Part shown: one piece after another, positions 19,594 to 27,694 of the stretch | How positions within the stretch are numbered: position 1 is the first letter of the stretch | Layout: the number at the start of each line of letters is the position of its first letter | Assembly (NCBI GenBank): GCA_023383705.1 | Contig: JAHDYM010000009.1 | Span: 1-57,749, forward strand | Length of the DNA stretch: 57,749 bases | Source of the DNA: Gammaproteobacteria bacterium | GTDB taxonomy: Bacteria > Pseudomonadota > Gammaproteobacteria > Steroidobacterales > GCA-2729495 | Direction of reading: 5' to 3' | Program-made: the position numbers and the translations under genes | Notes under the pieces: generated by a model | Databases searched by the model: none | Told to the model about the DNA's origin: nothing | Seen by the model: the letters and a program-made list of their open reading frames with translations, nothing else

Positions 19594-20646
19594 TCAGGCG
19601 TCATTATCACCGGCCACCATGTACCAGTCGGCATGGCCGGTGCCGGTTTCGATGCCGATCGGTTGGCTGTCCGGCGTGAACACGCTGAGCGGGTCAATCG
19701 CCTCACGCAGGTGGAATCCGGCGCGCGTGAAACGGTGCATGAGTTCCGGGCTGGCAGTCAGGGCGATCGACACGGCATGCGCGCCATTCGCAAGGCTCCA
19801 GCGCGCAAAGCGGACCAGCAGTTCCTCGAGGCTGATCCGCGCAGGGTCCCAGGCAAAGTCCGCGATATGCATGCGAGCTTCGCATCGGGAATGCACGATG
19901 TAGCCATCGATTGCCTGCGCATTGCGTGCACGCAGGCCGAAAACGGCGTATTCCCCCAGCGGGCTGTCCCGATAGCGCCAATTGAGGAAGGCAGCGGTCT
20001 TCTCGCCGATCAGCAGGTACCCCGACTTGATGCGCGACCAGATGTCGTCGAAGGCAGCATCGAAACCGGTCGCAACGAAGTGCTCACGACCAGGCGCCGG
20101 TACCGGTGTGTACAGGCGTGGCCGCAGCCAGAGGGCGATGTCGATCAGCATCGCTGCGGCCTTGCGTGCCGCTGCCTGCGGTATCCGCTCGCGCAGGAAG
20201 GTTTCCGAGCGCAGCGGGAGTACCAGCCACATTCGCTGGGCCACCTGCCGGTAGCCGATGCGCCTGGTCATTGGAATCGACCTGGCATTGGGGAAGCCAT
20301 AGACGACTTCGATGCCGGAGTCACCAAGGCATCCGAGGATGCCTTTCTGCAGGATGATCGACGGGCCGAGTGAACGGTGCCGCTGGTCGACCATCAGGTC
20401 GGCGGCAATTCCGGCGCGCAGGGTCCTGCCTCGGGTACACAGGTTCTTCGGCAGCAAGGCCGTTGAGCCCACGATCGAGCCCGAGTCATCGTCCCTCAGC
20501 AGACAGACAATTGCCTCACCCGCAGGGTTGTCGACGTACAGCCAGTCGTAACGGGCGGCAGAGAAGCCGCCATAGACCTGGTCCCAGAGCGTTTCGACCG
20601 CCGCGCGTGCCTCGACGCCTGAATGCCAGCTCGTCGAGTACGGCAT
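19594..20646 (-). CDS. GNAT-fold acetyltransferase-like protein
   Basis: A 350-residue protein with features of one or two GNAT folds. VGSTALLPKNL...GIAADLMVDQRHRSLGPS looks like the strand 4 and acetyl-CoA loop, followed by VVYGFPNARSIPMTRRIGY. The C-terminal half has a second, weaker copy (DGYIVHSRCEARMHIADFAW...HAVSIALTASPELMHRFTRAGF). The pyrophosphate loop is not a textbook R/Q-x2-G-x-G/A, so acyl-CoA use is uncertain. Start at 20646 overlaps the acyltransferase stop by one base. Longer upstream frames are read-through of that gene. Its place suggests N-acylation of an amino sugar in the glycan. Confidence 0.65.
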   Translation of the reverse strand: MPYSTSWHSGVEARAAVETLWDQVYGGFSAARYDWLYVDNPAGEAIVCLLRDDDSGSIVGSTALLPKNLCTRGRTLRAGIAADLMVDQRHRSLGPSIILQKGILGCLGDSGIEVVYGFPNARSIPMTRRIGYRQVAQRMWLVLPLRSETFLRERIPQAAARKAAAMLIDIALWLRPRLYTPVPAPGREHFVATGFDAAFDDIWSRIKSGYLLIGEKTAAFLNWRYRDSPLGEYAVFGLRARNAQAIDGYIVHSRCEARMHIADFAWDPARISLEELLVRFARWSLANGAHAVSIALTASPELMHRFTRAGFHLREAIDPLSVFTPDSQPIGIETGTGHADWYMVAGDNDA

Positions 20647-21752
20647 CAGTTCCTCCTGTCCCTGGTCACGGTGTGCAGCGCGGATCCGGCCAGATCCAGG
20701 ATCCTGTACAGCAGCCGCGATACCGGTTTTCGGGTCGGTTCGTCGATAACGACGACGAGTATCCAGGCGATGGTGATGGCGCAGATGCTGGTCAGGGCGA
20801 CCGCCAGCACTGGTCCGACATGTGGCAGGAGGATTTCGATCAGTATGCGGCCGATGCCGGCATGGGTCAGGTAAAGCGGGTAGGTCAGGGCACCCAGACG
20901 ATAACTCAGGCCGGACTGTGACGTGAGCCGGTCGGGACGGTGGGAAAACACGAGTGACCACAGAAGCAGCGCAAACAGCAGGATGACCAGTACGGGTACG
21001 ACCCATGCCGATTCGGCATCTGCGGAAATGAAGCCCGAGCGGATCCTGAGCGAATCGGCGACCGAAAGCAGGATGCTGATTCCCAGGGCAGCGGCGCGCT
21101 GCCATGTCCAGCCCGTGGACTGGATCAGGTAGAGCAGGCAGCCACCGATGAAGAACGACCCGTAGGGCGCCACGGCAAAATATTCAAGCCAGCGCGGTGC
21201 GCCCTGCAGCGTGATCCATGCTGATACGGCCAGCCACAGGTACAGCCATCTTTCGATATTGCCGATCTGGCGCAGCAGCAGCAGCACGAAGATCAGGAAG
21301 TAGAAGCGGATTTCCAGTTCCAGCGTCCAGTACACACCGTCGATGCGCTCGGCATCGAAAAGCTGCGGCATCATGGTTGCGTTGGCCAGCAGCCTGTGCA
21401 GGCTGAGGTCCGTTCCGGACATCTCCGGCGCATAGGGACCAAGCAACAGGTAGCAGGCGCTGGTCAGCAACATTGCTGCCCAGAACGTGGGGTAGAGCCG
21501 GGCGAACCTGGAAACAACAAAGGACGCAGCTGATTTGCCCTGTACCGACCAGAGGATCACAAATCCACTGATGATGAAGAACAGCTCGACGCCGAGGTAC
21601 CCGTAACGCGCGAAGTGTGCGGTGAGGGTCAGCCATGCGCTGTCCGGATCTTCCGGAAGATAGCTGGACAGATAGTGGTATGCGAGTACCGCCATGGCTG
21701 CGGCAAATCGCAGCATGTCCATGGCAGGCAGGCGGCTCTTTGCGGTGTTCAC
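20646..21752 (-). CDS. OafA-like membrane O-acyltransferase (acyltransferase family 3)
   Basis: A 368-residue protein with about ten membrane helices. The N-terminal signature MLRFAAAMAVLAYHYLSS contains the conserved His used by this family, followed by GVELFFIISGFVILW and the Arg-containing SFVVSRFARLYPTFW. These enzymes transfer acetyl or other acyl groups to sugars of lipopolysaccharide, capsule or peptidoglycan on the periplasmic side. It lies 13 bases after a GT2 and overlaps the GNAT gene by one base, so it is firmly part of the tailoring operon. Confidence 0.88.
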   Translation of the reverse strand: MNTAKSRLPAMDMLRFAAAMAVLAYHYLSSYLPEDPDSAWLTLTAHFARYGYLGVELFFIISGFVILWSVQGKSAASFVVSRFARLYPTFWAAMLLTSACYLLLGPYAPEMSGTDLSLHRLLANATMMPQLFDAERIDGVYWTLELEIRFYFLIFVLLLLRQIGNIERWLYLWLAVSAWITLQGAPRWLEYFAVAPYGSFFIGGCLLYLIQSTGWTWQRAAALGISILLSVADSLRIRSGFISADAESAWVVPVLVILLFALLLWSLVFSHRPDRLTSQSGLSYRLGALTYPLYLTHAGIGRILIEILLPHVGPVLAVALTSICAITIAWILVVVIDEPTRKPVSRLLYRILDLAGSALHTVTRDRRN

Positions 21753-21765
21753 GCGGTACCGTCGC

Positions 21766-22692
21766 TCAACTGCGCCAGATCAGCAGTTTGAGGATGGACT
21801 TCCATGCCGGTACATAGGTCGGCTGAAAGCGCAGGGCACGCAGATAATCGCTCATTGCATCGGCCCAGCGCCGGTCGGCACGAAACCGCGAGTAGCCACG
21901 ACCGGTGAAGGTATGCGCCCAGGCGGTGTTCACGACATCCTCCGGTACAACGCCGGGGTGCTCGCGCAGGAATTTCTCCATGATGCGAATGGCGTTGTCC
22001 ATGCGTTCCTCGTAACGGTGCGACATCTGGCCGGCCCATTGGCGGTAGAAGTACGTCACTTCATCGAGAAACAGGATCTGGTACCGGGCGGAAATTCGCA
22101 ACCACAGGTCGTAGTCGATGCCCATCGACAGCGACTCATCGAAGATGCCGACCTGCTCGAGGCACTCCCGGCGCACTATCGAGGCCATCCCGTTGACGCG
22201 GTTGTCGATCAGCAGGTCGCCGCTGATCCATCCCTGCGGATAGCTGCGCTGGGGACTGCCGAGCGGTTCTCCGGACTCCGTGATCAGCATCACGTTGGTA
22301 TGCACGAGGCCCGCTTCCGGATGTGCCTTGAATACCGGCAGCTGTTTCTCCAGCTTGTCGGGCGACCACTTGTCGTCTGCATCGAGAAACGCAATGAACT
22401 CGCCACGCGCAGCGCGCAGGCCGCGGTTCTTGGCCCTGGCCTGGCCCGTGTTCTCCTGCTCGTGATAGATGATGCGCGGATCGGCGAGGAACGGCCTGAC
22501 GACCTCCGCGGTATTGTCCTTCGAGCCATCGTTGATGATGTGCAGTTCCCAGTAGGGATAACTCTGGCTGATGACCGAGTTGATCGCCTCGGGCATATAC
22601 GGCGCAGAGTTGTAGGCGGCCATGACGATGCTGACCAGAGGCTGATCTGCCACTGGCCGGTCGGCTGCCGGACTGTTTGTCGTGGTCGTCAT
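21766..22692 (-). CDS. Family 2 glycosyltransferase
   Basis: A 308-residue single-domain GT-A enzyme. LVSIVMAAYNSAPYMPEAI opens the nucleotide-binding fold, IINDGSKDNT is the ribose contact, FLDADDKW is the DXD metal motif and GIDYDLWLRIS is the acceptor-side acidic motif. No membrane helices follow. The start is the ATG at 22692 (MTTTTNSPAADRP), overlapping the stop of the upstream deacetylase by one base; the longer frame is a shadow of that gene. It probably adds one residue of the repeat unit; the donor is not evident. Confidence 0.88.
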   Translation of the reverse strand: MTTTTNSPAADRPVADQPLVSIVMAAYNSAPYMPEAINSVISQSYPYWELHIINDGSKDNTAEVVRPFLADPRIIYHEQENTGQARAKNRGLRAARGEFIAFLDADDKWSPDKLEKQLPVFKAHPEAGLVHTNVMLITESGEPLGSPQRSYPQGWISGDLLIDNRVNGMASIVRRECLEQVGIFDESLSMGIDYDLWLRISARYQILFLDEVTYFYRQWAGQMSHRYEERMDNAIRIMEKFLREHPGVVPEDVVNTAWAHTFTGRGYSRFRADRRWADAMSDYLRALRFQPTYVPAWKSILKLLIWRS

Positions 22693-23825
22693 CAGTTGCT
22701 GCCCGTCAGTATGCCGACAGCAGTGCCAAGGCCGCAGCCAGCCAGGAGGCTTGTGAGCAGCATGGGGCGGAAGTAGATGTGCGGTTGCCGGTATGTGCGC
22801 CAGGCGAGGCCAGCGAGGGCGAGCAGGACCAGTGCCAGCGCCAGCGGTGCGGCGGCAGGATGTACGGACGTTGCAGCCCGCTGCAACAGCACTCCCGTGG
22901 CGGCGCCGATGACCGCGGCGAGCAGGTAGGTGCCGACGCTGCCGGCGAGCCGCAGTCGCCGGGCAGCAGCGGCGCCGGCAGTGCTGGCGTAGTACGGCGT
23001 ATCCGCCACGTTGCGGATGAACGGCGGCACCAGTTGCTCCCGGGCCAGTGGCTGGTTGGCGGCATAGCGCGCCCTGTCGAAGGACGGGCTGGCGACCGCC
23101 AGGGCAGTGACCGACGCGACCGAAACATCCGGCTGCTGCTTCAGCCATGCGAGCTTGCTGTCCAGCACGGCGAGATCCACCTGCGCACGCTGGTCGCCGG
23201 ATTCGCGAAAGTCGTAGGGATGCATCAGCACGCCGATGACCGGATCCTCATCGCCGCCCTGCCTGGCGGCTTCGACGGCCGACTCGAGATCCGGCAGTTC
23301 CACGGTGATCGGCAGGAAGCGCATGGCCTCGATCGTGCCGACGAGTGGCCCGTAACGGTTGGCCGACAGGCAGCGGAGGCCATTGTCGTGCAGTGCCTTC
23401 AGGGTGTTCTCGTCATAGGTATTCCAGGGCGGAACGAAGCTCAGCACCGGGCCGCCGATGATCTCCTCGAGGATGGCCTTGCCCTGGCTGATCTTCGCCG
23501 ATTGCCCGGCATATCCGATGCCACGAAACTCGGAATGCGGCATGCCAAGACCATTGCTCCGGTGTTCGAACCCGTGCAGGGCAACGTCGATGCAGCCGGC
23601 ACGTACTGCATCTGCGAGGACCTGCCTGCGGCCGGAATCGAGTTCCAGGCCCGGTCGCGGCTGTGGATCCCGGTAGTTGCCTTCGGTTACGCGGGGGATG
23701 ACCGCAAAGGTGCAACACAGGCCGTGCTTGCCGAACAGGGCAACAAGGCCATTGTCGACCGTGGCATCGCTGGTCGCACAGTAGTCGTCATAGCGGAAGA
23801 AGACCCGTATGCGGTGACGATCCAT
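22692..23825 (-). CDS. Polysaccharide deacetylase-like protein with C-terminal membrane helices
   Basis: A 377-residue protein whose N-terminal ~230 residues form a NodB-like barrel. FFRYDDYCATSD supplies the acidic pair, VALHGFEHRSNG the His-x3-His metal motif, and GVLMHPYDFRESG the catalytic His region. Residues ~285-375 contain three hydrophobic segments (GTYLLAAVIGAATGVLL, LALALVLLALAGLAW, LLTSLLAGCGLGTAVGIL), an unusual tail for a deacetylase that would anchor it in the inner membrane with no cleavable signal at the start. Gene order: 20 bases after the NadE-like gene, one-base overlap with the GT2. The catalytic face could be cytoplasmic, unlike the usual periplasmic deacetylases. Confidence 0.75.
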   Translation of the reverse strand: MDRHRIRVFFRYDDYCATSDATVDNGLVALFGKHGLCCTFAVIPRVTEGNYRDPQPRPGLELDSGRRQVLADAVRAGCIDVALHGFEHRSNGLGMPHSEFRGIGYAGQSAKISQGKAILEEIIGGPVLSFVPPWNTYDENTLKALHDNGLRCLSANRYGPLVGTIEAMRFLPITVELPDLESAVEAARQGGDEDPVIGVLMHPYDFRESGDQRAQVDLAVLDSKLAWLKQQPDVSVASVTALAVASPSFDRARYAANQPLAREQLVPPFIRNVADTPYYASTAGAAAARRLRLAGSVGTYLLAAVIGAATGVLLQRAATSVHPAAAPLALALVLLALAGLAWRTYRQPHIYFRPMLLTSLLAGCGLGTAVGILTGSN

Positions 23826-23845
23826 GGCGGTATCCGTGTCAGGCT

Positions 23846-24847
23846 TCAGGTAGCCGGCTCGTGGAAGCTTCGCAGTTCGGCGACCGGTTCGACCAGCAAG
23901 GGGGGGAGATGCTGGTAGCTGGTGGTGCGCCGTTTGGCGGCGATATCGGCATAGACATGGCGTGCCTGTTCCGGGCTGATGTCGAGTGCTGTTGCGAGTT
24001 CATCTGGACCGACGCCATGGTTGACTGCCCACAGCGCGATATCCATCTGCTGATAGGGCAAGGCAAAGTAGAACTCGTCCTGTCCCTGCACCAGGCTGTA
24101 GGTGTCGGTGGTCGGGGCGGCCTGGCGGATCTCTGCGGGAATGCCGAGTTCAGCTGCGAGTGCATAGACCTGTGTCTTGTAGAGATGGGCGATCGGCTTG
24201 ATGTCTGCTGCACCGTCGCCGTTCTTGACGAAAAATCCCTGGTCGTATTCAAGCCGGTTGGGTGTGCCGATCACGGCGTAGTTGAGCCTGTCGGCATGGA
24301 AATACTCGATGGTCTTGCGCACGCGTTGCTTGTAGTTGGTGGCGGCAACGATCTGCAGATAATGATTGAGCCCGAGGCGGGCTTCCTCCTGCACGCCGTC
24401 AGGACGCTGCACCACCAGCGCAAAGTGGTTTGCCAGTCCCTGCTGGCCGCCCCGGATGGCCAGTTTGTGCGGCCAGGTCCCGTCGTAGTCGGAGAAGATT
24501 GTCCTGATCGCCTCGTCGCGCCAGCGATAGCAGCCGATTGCACGCAGGGTGGCTGAAATGTCCTCGGTGCGGTACTCGATCCCCAGCATTTCCGCGACCT
24601 GCTGGCCACGTGGCGTGGTGGTGGTGGCCGAATCGGTTTCCGGCATCAGCAGGCCGAACACCTTGCCCGTGCCAACTGCGCGAACGCTCAGTGCCGCGCA
24701 CACTGCGCTGTCGATGCCGCCGGAGATGCCGATGACCAGTCCGCGACGCCGCAGTCGCCTGGCGAGCATTTCGCGCATGCTCGCGGTGATACGCTCGATC
24801 TCGGCCTTGACGTCCAGTTCAAGGACATTCCTGCCCGGTTTTGTCAT
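23846..24847 (-). CDS. NadE-like (NAD synthetase family) amide ligase
   Basis: A 333-residue N-type ATP pyrophosphatase. The P-loop is IGISGGIDSAV (about 39-49), and the family block VIGTPNRLEYDQGFF plus KNGDGAADIKPIAHLYKTQV is clear. It is longer than ordinary ammonia-dependent NadE (about 275). An extra segment after the P-loop domain includes YRWRDEAIRTIFSDYDGTW, and the conserved PSADL...QTDE segment is replaced by APTTDTYSLVQGQDEF. NadE turns nicotinate adenine dinucleotide to NAD using ammonia. This divergent copy overlaps a PrmC-like gene by four bases inside a glycan operon, so amidation of another carboxylate is likely. It has no glutaminase domain and could take ammonia from the AsnB-like partner. 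Housekeeping NAD synthesis is the alternative. Confidence 0.8.
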   Translation of the reverse strand: MTKPGRNVLELDVKAEIERITASMREMLARRLRRRGLVIGISGGIDSAVCAALSVRAVGTGKVFGLLMPETDSATTTTPRGQQVAEMLGIEYRTEDISATLRAIGCYRWRDEAIRTIFSDYDGTWPHKLAIRGGQQGLANHFALVVQRPDGVQEEARLGLNHYLQIVAATNYKQRVRKTIEYFHADRLNYAVIGTPNRLEYDQGFFVKNGDGAADIKPIAHLYKTQVYALAAELGIPAEIRQAAPTTDTYSLVQGQDEFYFALPYQQMDIALWAVNHGVGPDELATALDISPEQARHVYADIAAKRRTTSYQHLPPLLVEPVAELRSFHEPAT

Positions 24848-25767
24848 GGTTTGTTCGCCTGTGCATCGGGGGTGCGGCGGGCCTCGATGACGCGGATCTG
24901 GCCGGCTGCATCGTTGTGGGTGTGTACCTCGTCATATTCGGGGTTGCTTGCAAGGCTCTTCGCCACGCCGGCACCCTGGCCGAGTCCGATCTCCATCAGC
25001 AGCCAGCCACCCGGCTTCAACAGTTGGGGTGCCGTGGCGATCAGCTTGCGGATGATCTTCACGCCAAAGGGTCCGCCATCGAAGGCGAGACGGGGCTCGT
25101 GCAGGCTGATTTCCGGCGCCATCCCGTCCACTCGCGCGCTGGAAATGTAGGGCGGGTTGCAGGTGATCATGTCGACGGTGCCCTGCAGGCCGGACTGCTC
25201 GAATGGTTCGAGAAGATCGCCGCAGCGGAACTCGACATCCTCGCGTCCCAGGAAAGCGGCATTCCGTTTTGCGAGTCCGACGGCGTCGGGGCTGAGATCG
25301 GCGCCCATGACCCGAGCCCGTGGCAGATGGCAGGCGATGCCGAGTGCGATGTTGCCGGCACCCGTGCATACGTCGATTACCAGCGGCTGGCTCGTGCCCA
25401 TCGCCTGCAGCCGGCGCACTGCGCTGAATCCGAGTTGCTCGGTTTCCCGTCGCGGGACCAGCGCAGCCGGCGAGGCCAGCAGGATCTGGCCCATGAAATC
25501 CTGCCGGCCGGTGAGATGGGCCAGCGGGGTGCCACCAAGGCGCTGCTCGATCAGTGCCTGCAGCCGGGACATGCCGGCCTCGTCGAGTTCCGCCGGCGTG
25601 AATCCGCCAAGCTGGCTGATCGCAAGCGGACGGTTTGCCGCCAGCGCCCACAGGCACCGCAGGGTGGCTTCGGGGCTCTCGTCCGGCTTGTCCGGCAGCA
25701 ATTGCAGTTCGGCCTGCAGGCGCTGCAGGAGTCGTGCAAATGTACCGGCTGGATCGTTGGTGTTCAT
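24844..25767 (-). CDS. PrmC/HemK-like N5-glutamine methyltransferase family protein
   Basis: A 307-residue class I SAM-dependent methyltransferase. The N-terminal helical domain has GTPLAHLTGRQDFMG, then VPRRETEQLG (the PrmC IPRPDTE motif), the SAM loop VIDVCTGAGNIALGIA (about 130-145) and the catalytic CNPPYISS (NPPY at 204-207). PrmC methylates the GGQ glutamine of release factors 1 and 2. Here there is no prfA neighbour. Instead it sits between an acyl-AMP ligase and the NadE-like gene in a glycan operon, so it may methylate an amide nitrogen on the product (inference). The motif changes in PRRETE are mild. A housekeeping PrmC is expected elsewhere in the genome. Confidence 0.82.
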   Translation of the reverse strand: MNTNDPAGTFARLLQRLQAELQLLPDKPDESPEATLRCLWALAANRPLAISQLGGFTPAELDEAGMSRLQALIEQRLGGTPLAHLTGRQDFMGQILLASPAALVPRRETEQLGFSAVRRLQAMGTSQPLVIDVCTGAGNIALGIACHLPRARVMGADLSPDAVGLAKRNAAFLGREDVEFRCGDLLEPFEQSGLQGTVDMITCNPPYISSARVDGMAPEISLHEPRLAFDGGPFGVKIIRKLIATAPQLLKPGGWLLMEIGLGQGAGVAKSLASNPEYDEVHTHNDAAGQIRVIEARRTPDAQANKP

Positions 25768-25819
25768 GGGCGTAGGAGCGCCTTGCGAGTGGGTTGGGCA
25801 GCTGCCAGGCGCAGCATCA

Positions 25820-27388
25820 TCACAGCGCTTTGCGATCGACCTTGCCGTTGGGACTCCTGGGCAGGGAATCGCGCAGCAGGATATCGCGCGGCACCATGAA
25901 GTTCTCCAGTCGCCGGGTCAGTTCGTGTCGAAGCTGGCGGTCGTTGAGCGTTTCGCCCTCCGCCGGTACCACGAAGGCGCGGATGGCCTGCCCCAGCACC
26001 TCGTCGGGCACGCCGATCACCACGGCTTCACGTACCCCGGGTATCGAGCACAGGGCTGCCTCGACTTCGGCGGGACTGACCTTCTCACCGCGGGTCTTGA
26101 TGATGTCGTCGGTGCGGCTGAGGAAATACAGGCAGCCGTCCTCGTCCATGCGGAACCAGTCGCCGGTACACAGCACGCGTTCACCGGGGATATCGCCGGG
26201 GAACAGCATTTCGTCGGTGCGCTGCTGGTTGTTCCAGTAGCCGCGCATCATGTGCGGGCCGCGAACATGAAGGATGCCTGAGCCGCCGGGGCCAACCGGT
26301 TCGCCCTCGGGTGTGCGCAGGTAAACCTCGGTGCCCGGAATGGCGATGCCTACCGAGCCCGGTTTCGCATCGATCAGTTCGGGAGGCAGGTAACTGACGC
26401 GCTTGCACTCCGTCAGGCCGTACATGGCGAAGATCATCGCGTTGGGAAAAATCTCCCGCAGGACCGCAATGTGTGCCGGTGGCAATGCCGCAGCCGTATT
26501 GGTCACGCGCCTGACCTGCGGGAACTGCAGCGCGCTGCGGCGGTGGGCGGCAATCACCATTGCGAAAACCGTCGGTACCCCCGGGAAGGTGGTGACGCCA
26601 TGCGCGTTCATGCGCGCAAACACCTCGGCCGGGAAGGTGAACGAGCGTTCAAGGATCAGTGTCGCGCCGGCCCATACCGACATCAGCAACTGATACAGGC
26701 CGTAGTCAAAGGCCATTGGCAGGAGGTTGAGTTGCACGTCATCGCTGCTCAGTCGCTGATACTCGGACAGGCTGCCGACGGCAAACACCATGGACTGGTG
26801 GGTGTGCATGACGCCCTTCGGGTTGCCGGTGCTGCCCGAGGTATAGATCAGGGCTGCCAGGTCGGTGGGTATGGTGCCCGGCTCCCGCAGTTCAACTGCT
26901 GCATCGCCCAGCACATCGCCGAGCCACTCGGCCTTGATGCCGCTCCCGGACAATGCCTGCAGGTCGCCACCCTGTCCCGAAACGATGATGTGCGTGAGGC
27001 TCGGTACGGTACCGACGACTGCGCTGGCAACGTCGGCGAGGTGAATATCGGTCAGCAGGTGGCGGACGGTGCAGTCGTTGGTGATGAAGCAGAGCTTGTC
27101 GTGTTTGGTCTGCGGGTTGATGACGAGGAACACGCCGCCGGCCTTGAGCACGGCAAAAATGCCGATGGCGCAGGCGACGGTATTGTCCATGAAGATGGCA
27201 ACGCGGTCGCCGCGGCGCAGGCCGCGCGACTGCAGTGCTGCAGCCAGTCGGGTGGATGAATCGTCCAGTTCGCGGAAGCTGCAGGCTTCCCGGCCGGTGT
27301 CAACGGCGGTCTTGTCGGGCCAGTTCTGCGCCGAGGCCGACAGTCCGTCATGCAGCAGGGCGCGGTACGCGCGTTGCAGGGCTGTCAT
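25820..27388 (-). CDS. Acyl-CoA synthetase-like AMP ligase
   Basis: A 522-residue ANL-superfamily enzyme. The A3 phosphate loop is LIYTSGSTGNPKG (about 180-192), A5 is YGLTECKRVS, and the hinge is CTGDWFRMDEDGCLYFLSRTDDIIKTRGEKVSP. The A10 catalytic lysine lies in RSPNGKVDRKAL at the very C-terminus. It forms acyl adenylates and passes the acyl group to a thiol, here most likely the phosphopantetheine of the ACP encoded 14 bases upstream. The pair resembles the ligase/ACP pairs of exosortase-linked polysaccharide clusters. The acid could be a fatty, hydroxy or amino acid. Confidence 0.9.
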   Translation of the reverse strand: MTALQRAYRALLHDGLSASAQNWPDKTAVDTGREACSFRELDDSSTRLAAALQSRGLRRGDRVAIFMDNTVACAIGIFAVLKAGGVFLVINPQTKHDKLCFITNDCTVRHLLTDIHLADVASAVVGTVPSLTHIIVSGQGGDLQALSGSGIKAEWLGDVLGDAAVELREPGTIPTDLAALIYTSGSTGNPKGVMHTHQSMVFAVGSLSEYQRLSSDDVQLNLLPMAFDYGLYQLLMSVWAGATLILERSFTFPAEVFARMNAHGVTTFPGVPTVFAMVIAAHRRSALQFPQVRRVTNTAAALPPAHIAVLREIFPNAMIFAMYGLTECKRVSYLPPELIDAKPGSVGIAIPGTEVYLRTPEGEPVGPGGSGILHVRGPHMMRGYWNNQQRTDEMLFPGDIPGERVLCTGDWFRMDEDGCLYFLSRTDDIIKTRGEKVSPAEVEAALCSIPGVREAVVIGVPDEVLGQAIRAFVVPAEGETLNDRQLRHELTRRLENFMVPRDILLRDSLPRSPNGKVDRKAL

Positions 27389-27402
27389 GCGCAGACCCGT
27401 AC

Positions 27403-27660
27403 TCAGGCTGTCGCCTGGCCAGTCTTGCGGGCCACGAACTGCGCCAGCCGGTTGATCGAATCGAAGTTTTCCGGCAGCAATTCGGCGTCGTCGACCTTCA
27501 CGCCGAACTGCTCCTCGAGGAACATCACCAGTTCCATGATGCCTGTTGAATCGATGATGCCCTTGTCCAGGAACGAGTCATCGTTGCCCAGCGCGTTCTG
27601 GTCGCTGGTGAACAGGTAGGTATCGAGGACGTAGGCGCGAAGTTTATCTATAACCGACAT
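27403..27660 (-). CDS. Acyl carrier protein
   Basis: An 85-residue carrier protein. The attachment site is GIIDSTGIMELV (Ser38), with the usual acidic helix II (MELVMFLEEQFGV) and a final VARKTGQ helix. The start ATG at 27660 gives the standard ACP length; the longer frame overlaps the intergenic leader. Lying between an amidotransferase and an AMP ligase, it is probably a dedicated carrier for an acyl or aminoacyl group destined for the glycan rather than the fatty-acid ACP, which would normally sit beside fabF and fabG. Confidence 0.92.
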   Translation of the reverse strand: MSVIDKLRAYVLDTYLFTSDQNALGNDDSFLDKGIIDSTGIMELVMFLEEQFGVKVDDAELLPENFDSINRLAQFVARKTGQATA

Positions 27661-27694
27661 TCCGGGTGCCCTGTATGGTTGCTGTCCTGGCGGA

